Assembly: GCA_025917655.1 (NCBI GenBank)
Contig: CP084608.1
Coordinates: forward strand, 1,426,001 to 1,490,000
Source of the DNA: Chlorella sorokiniana
Taxonomy: Eukaryota; Chlorophyta; Trebouxiophyceae; Chlorellales; Chlorellaceae
Reading direction: 5' to 3'
DNA length: 64,000 nucleotides
The position numbers were made by a program, and so were the translations under genes. The stretch's first letter is position 1; every line of letters starts with the position of its first letter. The notes beneath the pieces are model-generated. The model did no database searches and was not told the origin of the DNA. It worked only from the letters and a program-made list of their open reading frames with translations. Below are positions 57,000 through 64,000 of the stretch, piece after piece.

Positions 57000-58530
57000 T
57001 CAGAAGGCAAAGTTCAGGAGGTCGGTGGTTGGCATGAGGGCGAGCGCTTCGGGGGCCATGTCAGGGGCCCCCATGCCGCCGTCCAGGCAGGGCAGGCCCA
57101 GGCGGTCACACAGCGGCACCTCGTCTTCGTCGTCGCTGAGGCTCATGTGGCCGCTGGCCTCGCCCCCAGGCACGTGAGCGGCGCTGTCGTGGCGCGACAC
57201 GGAGCCTGAGGAGGCCTTGGGGAACATGGCGGGGACGGCGCCCGTGCTGGCACCGCCGGAACACTTGTTCAGCTCCAGCCTGAAGGGATGGCAAGCAACA
57301 GCGGTCGGCAAAGCAGGGATGCAAAGCAACAGCGGTCGGCAAAGCTGGGATGGGCGTCCAGAAAGCATTTCAGGCCGCGCATCTTCCGCCGGTCTGCCGC
57401 GTGGCGCCAAGCCGGATCATGCTGCAGCCCGGAACCCAAGCTCCGCCGATGACAGGGCATGCCGGGCGCATGACCAGCACCTTGCGAGACGCACGCACCT
57501 CAGCCGCTCGTTCTCCAGCTTCAGCGCTCGGTTCTCCATCTCCAAGCTCCTCATGTACGCATTCTTGCGCTGGCGGCTGTTGGGAAGGGCGGGGGCAAGC
57601 AGTGGAGGATGGTGACACGGGTTGCAGCACCCACGGAAGCGGGATCGAGTGGGAGGAGCAACGGGAATCAGTCAGGCCGGCTGATGCTTGCTGCTGCCGT
57701 GGGCAGCTTAGCGATGAGTCAACCTGCAAGCGTCTGCTGCGCGCTGGCGGAGCAGGCATGCAGCCTGTCGCTGTGCAAGGCTGCCTTCGCCCGCGCCGGG
57801 TGATGCCCTTGCGCACCTGCGCTGAGCCGACTCGCGGCGCCGCTTCTTGATGCGCTCCGTCTGCTCCTCAATCTCCTCCTGCGACTTGCCGCGCTTGCCC
57901 AGCATTACAGGGGCGCCCGCCGCGGCTGCGGCGGCCTGCTGCTGCGCCGCCAAGAAGTGCTGCTGGTACATCTGGGCTGCCACGGGATAGGCCTGCGGGT
58001 TTTGCATGATGGCTGCCTGGTGCTGCATGACGGCCTGGAGCTGCAGCTGGTGCACCGCGTTGGTGGGCGCCAGCGGGGGCCCATGGGAACCGCGGGCGGC
58101 GGCACAGCGCCCCCAGAGCACCCCCTGCGGCCCGGCGGGCGCGCAGAGGGCCTGCCCCATCACCACGGTGTTGCTGGCCTCGTTGGCGGCAGCAACAGAA
58201 GTGCTGCCCGGCGAGGAGGCCTGCTCGGCCGCTTCAACCGTGGCGCTGGAGCCGTTAAACAGCGCCAGCAGCGCCAAATCTGCAGAAGAATCGCAAAGGG
58301 CCGGGCGCCGGGTTCAGTGAGGCTGTGACTTGCTGGGAACGGGGCAGGAACCCCTCATCTCTGGTCATGCCCGGGCACTGCGCGCTGCCCGCCGCACCGC
58401 TGGCATCCATGTCGTCTGTCTCGGGGCCAAAAATCGCATCAAGGTCGAGGGGAGCCTCCAGCTTGAGCTCAGGCGGCTGATGGGCGGCCGAGCCACCAGC
58501 GGGCGGAGCCCGCACAGTGAACCTGCACAT
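57000..58530 (-). CDS. bZIP transcription factor with an altered basic region
   Basis: Exons: 58530 to about 58357 (PLDLDAIFGPETDDMDASGA, acidic, activation-like), about 58279-57812 (DLALLALFNGSSATVEA, a Gln-rich stretch, GKRGKSQEEIEEQTERIKKR then RRESAQR), about 57586-57500 (SRQRKNAYMRSLEMENRALK then LENERLR) and about 57280-57000 (LELN ... acidic tail ending TTDLLNFAF). Splicing joins RRESAQR to SRQRKNAYM exactly as in canonical bZIP basic regions, and Leu follows the invariant Arg after nine residues, as expected. The invariant Asn eight residues before that Arg is Arg here. The zipper is short (Leu, Asn/Ala, Leu, Leu heptads). The start could lie further upstream in another exon (an ATG near 58620). 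DNA target unknown. Confidence 0.88.
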
Positions 58531-59098
58531 GCTGAGTGGTTGGTTTGAGGGTTTGAGAACTCGTTGAAAGGGTTCGCTTAGCCTCTGCCTCGTGCCAGGC
58601 TTGCTCTTGTAGCCCTTGCATAAACGGTAAATCGCGTTGGATTTCCGACGCCAACCCAGCCCCGGTTCAGGTTACAAAGGCCCCTATATCACTCAAACCC
58701 ACGAATAGAACGCCCGGGGAGCACGCCAGCAACGAAACCGCAAAAATGTCACCGCCGCCCTACGGCGGGGCGTAAGGCGCACGGCGTAAGGCGCTGGTTG
58801 TGCAAGTCATGATGCCCCCTGTCGCCAGAACCCATCATGGAAGCCCAAAGTGCCGGCGCCACTTGTCCAACGCCGTGGCTCTCATTGGAGTGTTGCCTTG
58901 CGCTGCTGCGGTGGGGGCAGAGCCAGCTGGGCAGAGGCGCCACTCGCCTCCAGCCTGTGGGGAGGGTCGAGCAGGCCACCGCTGCCCGCCCGCAGCCGTT
59001 GCTCCTCTCGTTCCTGGCCCTGCATAGTCAGCCTCTGAGTACACTGCAGGTGTGTCCTGGTTGTAGAGCCCTGCACGGTGTTGGAAAAGCATGCAGTC
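58531..59098. other. bZIP upstream region and 3' region of the next minus gene
   Basis: About 570 bases. It includes the bZIP promoter or a non-coding first exon. A short direct repeat of GGCGTAAGGCGC type lies near 58765-58795. No conserved frame. Confidence 0.4.
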
Positions 59099-60240
59099 TC
59101 AAGCGAATGCCTGCATCGAACCGTGTGGCGCCTCAACAACCTTCTGGCGAGGTCGGCAGGCTCCCAGCGGCGGCAGCACCCCTACCTGGCAGGACCTGCT
59201 GGACGTGACACCGCGACCAGGGGTCACTGCGCCCGCCTGGACACCACCGGCCCTGCTGCCGAGCCGAGGCGGCACCAGCAGAAAGGCGGCTGTGGGCAGG
59301 TCGTCCTCTATGACGCTGGGCGGGGCAGCAGGGGGACGCGAGTAGGCCAGCCTCGGCTGCTGCCTATGCTTGGCCTGGCCACGCCGTGCTGAAGATGCTG
59401 CTCCTGCTTCCCTGGGCCACCAGTCGGGGTAGATGGCTGCCTGGGCACGGGAGCTGCGCCCCGCCCTTCTGGAAGTTGACGCTGCAACTGGCAGGGCCGC
59501 TTCCCACTTGCTGCCACCTGGCTGCCCTGCATGAGCTGCCTGGTCGCTGCCCTCATTTAAGCCCCTCACTGGCTCGGCTGGAGCTCCACGGCGGGGAGGA
59601 GCAGCCTGGAAAAGCGGCAGTCAAACAAGACGTGCTCTTTACAAATACTGCAAGTGGATGCGCTTGACACCGCCGGGCCACGTCTTTGGGCATACTTACC
59701 ACAGAGCAGGGCTGCTTGGCAGGGGTGTGGGCGTTGAGATCCAGCTCAGCCAGGAAGCCGCCCACATCTGCCTCCAGCGACTCAAACTGCGAGCGGATGC
59801 GTGGGAGGGCGGCGCCAAGCGCAGCCTCGGCGTGCAGCTGCCGGCTGGCCTCGTTGATGATGGTCACGTCCAGGGCTGGCTTGCCAGGAAAGTCACGCTG
59901 CAGGCAGAGCACTCCATACTGCGGCAAGCAAAGCAAGCCAACCGGCAGTGAAGGCAGGTGATAGGCAGAGAGATTCCTCACACAAGAAGTGCATTGACCA
60001 AGCTGAGCATTGCCATTTCATTTGGCTAGCCAAGCCATCTGCTGCATGCGACGCAAGCCCTCCAGCGAGCCCAACATGTTCACCCACCAGCAGCGTTGAC
60101 TTGACCACCTCCGGCCAGCGCTCTGCACTGTGGGCCAGCAGGTAGCTGCGCAGCGTGCGGTTGGTAAGGAGCTGTGCGTGCTGGACAGAGTCCTGGAACC
60201 AGGCTGGCCAGGGGTGGTCGGTTGTCGCGGCTCGGGACAT
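59099..60240 (-). CDS. Hypothetical multi-exon protein, family not recognised
   Basis: Exon 1, 60240 to about 60084, starts MSRAATTDHPWPAWFQDSVQ and contains LLTNRTLRSYLLAHSAERWP. Exon 2, about 59921-59696, reads YGVLCLQRDFPGKPALDVTI, then EASRQLHAEAALGAALPRIR and QFESLEADVGGFLAELDLNA, and ends at a perfect GTAAGT donor. A last exon or exons around 59530-59099 are Ala/Arg/Pro-rich with VIEDDLPTAAFLLVPPRLGS. The stop is at 59099. The middle exon is predicted to be helical with coiled-coil tendency (QFESLEADVGGFLAELD). The splice sites and codon quality support a real gene. It faces COX5C, with about 475 bases between the starts. Confidence 0.65.
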
Positions 60241-60715
60241 TGCACCGGCTGTGGCTGGAGGAGGGACGTGTGGCGGCAGGGAGGGCACCACTCCTCTGCC
60301 TGTCTGTTTTCCTGCCACGATGCGGAATTGTCTTCCTTGCTGGTGCCTTCTACAGCAGGGCAGAGCGACCGGGCGGGCACTATGCAGGCGAGCAGTGCCG
60401 AAACCAGTGCCCGGTCAACGTCGGCAACACGGGGTCACAGGTCGCCGATATCAATAGAAACACCTGATGCAAGGTAATGCGACGGACACCCTGCCATGCA
60501 AATGTCCATAGTCGCCATTTTCGCCCCTTAGGTATGGGAGGAAAACAGGCTGCGTGTCGCGTTCTGACGGGGCAGCGCAAGGCCTGCGGTGTTTTCGCAG
60601 CACCTTCTCATCGTGATTGTGCGTTGGTGGGACGTAAACAGGACGAGCTGCAGGCACTGTCCCGCCCACCCCCAACCCTTGGCCTGGCAGCCCGTTTGCA
60701 GACGTCAGCAGCACC
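60241..60715. promoter_or_regulatory. Divergent promoter region, hypothetical gene / COX5C
   Basis: About 475 bases between divergent starts; no conserved frame in either direction. No named motif found. Confidence 0.4.
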
Positions 60716-61380
60716 ATGAGCGGCAAGGCGGTCATTAGGGCCACGCAGGTGGGTTGCACAGCGCACTCGGGTGCACCCGTCTGCCGTGGGCAGCGTTTGC
60801 AGGCCTGCTGAGGCGGTCACCGTAAGAAATCGGGATGTTCAAGCGTCTTATGCGCCAGAGCACGCCAATCGGACCTGCAGACCAATGTTGTTGGGTGCGT
60901 CCTCGCCCGCCCAACGCCGTTGCCCCAATAATCTTCTGCGGGCCAACCTGCCCTGCAGATGTTCACCAAGAACGGCCAGGCTAGCCGCGTCAGCCTGACC
61001 AAGGAGATTGTCATCGGTACCGCAATCGGCACTGTGCTTGGCCTTTACTGGCAAACGTGAGCTGCGGCGTGACTCCGCGCTGCCGGGTTGTCCGCCCCTT
61101 TTGCCAGGCTCTTCTGGGCTGCCAGCAGCAGCGTATTGTAGACCTCCCTCTCGTATTCTGACCCTGATCCCTTTCCTCTTCCATGTGCAGCATACACTGG
61201 GACCAGGCCAAGAAGGTGGGTGGTATGCACCGTTGCCTGCTGGTCCCCCTTAAGCGTCGGTCAATGGTAGCTGAGCTCGCTTCTTCCGCCTCTTCATCCT
61301 TCCGTGTGTGTTTTGCCCACCTGCAGTGGGAGAACTTCTATCGTGCTGAGGAGATCAAGCGCGCCGCCCAGCAAAGCTGA
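60716..61380 (+). CDS. Cytochrome c oxidase subunit 5c (COX5C/COX6c-like)
   Basis: Four exons in perfect phase: 60716-60748, 60959-61056, 61191-61215 and 61327-61380, giving 69 residues. It reads MSGKAVIRATQ, MFTKNGQASRVSLTKEIVIG with TAIGTVLGLYWQT, IHWDQAKK, WENFYRAEEIKRAAQQS. The pattern KEIxIGxxxGxxxGxxW, then HW and FY, is that of plant COX5C: a single-helix protein of the inner mitochondrial membrane in complex IV, usually about 63 residues. The single hydrophobic helix (about residues 28-45) and the polar tail fit. Exon 3 is only 25 bases. A TGTAA at 61576-61580 could end the transcript. No frame correction is needed. Confidence 0.85.
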
Positions 61381-61653
61381 GCCCCCGCAGCCTGTGCGGC
61401 AGCCAAGGGCGTGCTCAGCATACCAGCCGACCTCTCAGCCAGTGTTGCCGGGCGCCGGTGTACTGCAATGAAGCTGAGCTGCCTGTCACTTCCACGGGCG
61501 CTCGCCCTGTCTCTCCTCAGCACTGCCAGCGCTGCGCGCTGGCTATCCATACGCGCGGCTCTCCCCTCAGCGTGGTGTAAGTCTAGTTTCACATCCCTTC
61601 CGGCCACAGTTGTTGCAGCGAGCGGGTGGCAGCAGCAGCACATGTGCCAGGCG
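61381..61653. other. Convergent 3' region, COX5C and CLP1
   Basis: About 270 bases between opposing stops; no gene. The COX5C transcript may extend to about 61600, past the TGTAA at 61576. Confidence 0.5.
61576..61580 (+). terminator. TGTAA poly(A) signal of COX5C
   Basis: Chlorophyte-type motif about 195 bases after the COX5C stop. Confidence 0.5.
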
Positions 61654-64000
61654 TCAGTCCAGGTACGTTTTGAAGCTGCCGGCCAGCAGCAGCGAGCCTG
61701 GCAGCGGCCCCGCGCAGGGCGCCAGGTAGGTGAGCGTGCCCTTGGCCAGGTCAACGTCCTGAACGTAGATGAAACCAGCCACGTTGACTGGAGGGGGGGA
61801 GACGGGGCGAGGGACCGTGGTTGTATGGTGGAGGCAGGGGAAAGAAGCAAGATGGAAGGCGTGAGGTGAGTGGGCAAGGAGCAGGCACCGCATGAGCGCA
61901 TGCCGGCACGGCGACAGCGGCGGCGTGGCCCCTCACCCGACAGCAGCAGCTCAGGCTGCGGCGCGTGGCTGACCGCCAGCAGCGTGTAGAGCAGCTCCTG
62001 CGGGTTGGTCACCCGGCTCAGCTTCAGGGGGTCAGCCACTGAGGTGGCGCCTGGAGGGTGCAGCGGGGATGTGCACGCGCCGTGGGTCAGGATTGCAGCA
62101 GCCTTGATGGGGCCCCCTTGGCCAGCTGCCGTACGATACCGAACAAGGCAGCGCTGCAGGTACAGGTGATGAGGTTAACACGTTTCGCCGTCCCTGACTA
62201 GCGGTCGGTGAGCCAGGGCCTCCACAACCCCCACCCCCGGCTCAACCGCACCTATGGGCAGCGCGGAGGAGGGGGCGCGGGGCCGGCCCCCACACGGTAC
62301 ACCTGCAGCTCCTCCAACCGCGCTGTCTGGCTGGCGGGGCTCAGCTCCTGCAGGCCGGCGAGGGGCTCAGCTGGACAGCACAGTAGGCGGGCGGGCACCA
62401 GCAAGCAGGCAGGTGTCCCCAACAGGGACGGCCTCAGGAACAACAGCGCAGTCCGTCTCTTGTCAAGTCCCAACGCCCCCATAAACCGCGTCCATCATAA
62501 GCTACAATGCGCATCAACGCCGCCACCACCTCTCCCAAACCCCGCCCACCTTGCCGCCGCCGTAAAAGTACTCCTCCACCCGGACCTTGCGCGCCTGCGC
62601 CCGCAGCTCACGCGGCCGCACCACCACGCCCCCGACCGCGGCAGCTTGAGCACCTGCGGCCACCCGCAGCAGCCATCCTTCAGTGCAGGCCTTCACAAGC
62701 ATGCCAGCACTGCCTGCTGTTCGAGCACATTGCACGCTTGCGGAGCGCTCTCCCCATGCCGCATCCTTCTCCTCCCGCATGCGCCCTAGCAGCGCCGCCA
62801 GCCCACAAGCTCAGCTTTCTGTCCCCCTCTCCCCCCCCTCCCTCGCCGCTCTACCTGCACCCCGGGTCGCTCTTGCGCAGCTCCCCCGACAGCTGGGAGT
62901 AGAGCCGCTCGTCTCCCACCACCAGCACCACGCCGCACCTCAGCGCGCCCAGCGTGTGCCGCAGCAGCTCGTAGCCCAGCTCGCTGACCCACCCCATGCT
63001 GTTCACCACCAGGCCCGAGGCGCGCACCTGCACAGCGTGCCCAGCAGCAGGGTCAGACCGAGCGGGCAGACTGGCAGGCGCAGCCGCCGCACAAGCGCAG
63101 CGGGCGGGGCGGGGCCCTTGTCGCAAGAGGCAGGCTGCAGGGCAAGGGGCCTGCGGCGGCATGGCCAGGGGCCGGCAGGCTGCCCCGCCTGTGCGTCGCT
63201 CTGTGCCCGCAGGTCCAGCACGTGTGCCAGCCGCTCCACCAGGTGGCGGTACAGGGCGGGGTTGTCTGGGGGATGGGGGTGGGTGACCAGGTGTGGGGGC
63301 ATTCGGGTGGGTGAGGCAGTTGATGGGGTGGGCGAGGCGGGGGCAAAGGGGCTGAGCCAAGCAGGGGCCTGCTTGCCTCCAGCCTGAGCTGGCCCCTGCG
63401 GCTGCCCACCGCCACGCAGGTGGATGGGCAGTGGTCAACCTGGCCCACCTTGAACACACGAAAAACACACGCATGCACACACCCCACCCCCGACCCCCAC
63501 CCACCCGAGGGCGAGGGCGTGCCGGTGTAGTAGACCAGCGGCGCGTCGGTGGGCAGCCCGTCCTCAATGTCTATGGGCGCCTCCACTATGGGAAGGCAAG
63601 GGGGGGGCACTAGCGGTGAGTCTGGGGAGAAGGGGACTGAACCAACTGTCTTAACCAACTGTGAAACCGATGCGCATGGCAGGCATGCAAGCCAGCCTTC
63701 CTGCACCCGAAAAGACAAGGGCCGGTGTTCGCGATGCAGCAATGAGCAGCGCACAGCGTGGCGAGATGGCAACGCATGCCCCGATGCCGCGCACCGGGCG
63801 TGGCGGCGACGCAGCCGGGCACAGTGATGGAGCCCTGCCCGATGTCCATGTCAGCAAAGGTGGGTGCCCACCCCGCCCGCACCGCGTAGTTGAGCAGGAT
63901 GCGGCACAACGTGCTCTTGCCCACATCTGGAAGGAGTGGAGGGAGGGGGGCAGGCGGGGGGGGGGGGCATGCATCCCTCGGGCACAAACTCAGGCACAAA
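61654..64000 (-). CDS. CLP1: CLP1-type polyribonucleotide 5'-kinase / pre-mRNA cleavage factor (5' end outside window)
   Basis: CLP1 acts in 3'-end cleavage of pre-mRNA and, with the tRNA splicing endonuclease, as an RNA 5'-OH kinase in the nucleus. Exons visible, 5' to 3': from 63926 ([20 protein letters not shown], the P-loop, then [13 protein letters not shown]), about 63590-63510 ([20 protein letters not shown] then TGTPSPS), about 63272-63212 ([18 protein letters not shown]), about 63030-62862 ([40 protein letters not shown]), about 62650-62550 ([20 protein letters not shown]), about 62370-62270 ([20 protein letters not shown]), about 62045-61937 ([20 protein letters not shown] then VSHA) and about 61788-61654 ([29 protein letters not shown], stop). 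Order matches the family throughout. The N-terminal domain before the P-loop lies beyond 64000. Confidence 0.92.

Noticed and set aside
1-64000. tRNA or rRNA genes
   Set aside because: I found no cloverleaf with a recognisable T-loop and A/B boxes and no rRNA sequence, but this was by eye only.

Overview
The window is nuclear DNA of a green alga, most likely a Chlorella-clade trebouxiophyte. It is very GC-rich. Its genes have many short GT-AG introns and some GC-AG introns. TGTAA motifs, the usual chlorophyte poly(A) signal, lie downstream of several plus-strand stops. The proteins include plastid-targeted starch, lumen and oxylipin enzymes. Gene models were assembled by hand from exon homology, splice sites and phase. 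Where exon edges are given they are phase-consistent; other edges are approximate.

Layout. 1-2814 (-) MATE transporter, cut by the window edge, with a hairpin in one intron. 3477-5193 (+) unrecognised secreted protein built of duplicated exon modules, each carrying a GRKLQQ motif. 5723-6712 (-) PRKRIP1-like nuclear protein. 7444-7916 (+) hypothetical protein with a mitochondrial-type N-terminus. 9175-18830: about 9.7 kb of four degenerate tandem units, two of which hold long inverted repeats. 18967-20460 (+) tRNA 2'-phosphotransferase. 20813-23713 (+) F-box/LRR protein. 24139-26187 (-) Sec14-like protein. 26756-28299 (-) PsbP-domain lumen protein. 29269-32569 (+) GH125 exo-alpha-1,6-mannosidase with a membrane anchor. 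33324-40012 (+) TFIIS-central plus SPOC-domain protein with five TPDL motifs. 40581-46867 (-) plastid lipoxygenase. 48300-51705 (-) ADP-glucose pyrophosphorylase small subunit. 52104-53330 (-) TatD nuclease. 53529-56198 (+) LAS1-like rRNA-processing factor. 57000-58530 (-) bZIP factor. 59099-60240 (-) hypothetical protein. 60716-61380 (+) cytochrome c oxidase subunit 5c. 61654-64000 (-) CLP1 RNA kinase, 5' end outside the window.

The genes do not form a pathway cluster. RNA processing recurs: tRNA ligation (TPT1, CLP1), ITS2 cleavage (LAS1), PRKRIP1 and TFIIS/SPOC. Plastid functions also recur (AGPase, LOX, PsbP). This looks like ordinary gene-dense algal chromosome interrupted by one repeat block.

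A caution covers the whole window. About twenty otherwise well-conserved exons need a single-base correction, mostly in C or G runs. These breaks look like consensus errors in homopolymers rather than pseudogenes. The parts most worth a second look are the GRKLQQ-motif gene, the repeat block with its co-evolving hairpin arms, the TPDL repeats and the bZIP with a changed DNA-contact residue.
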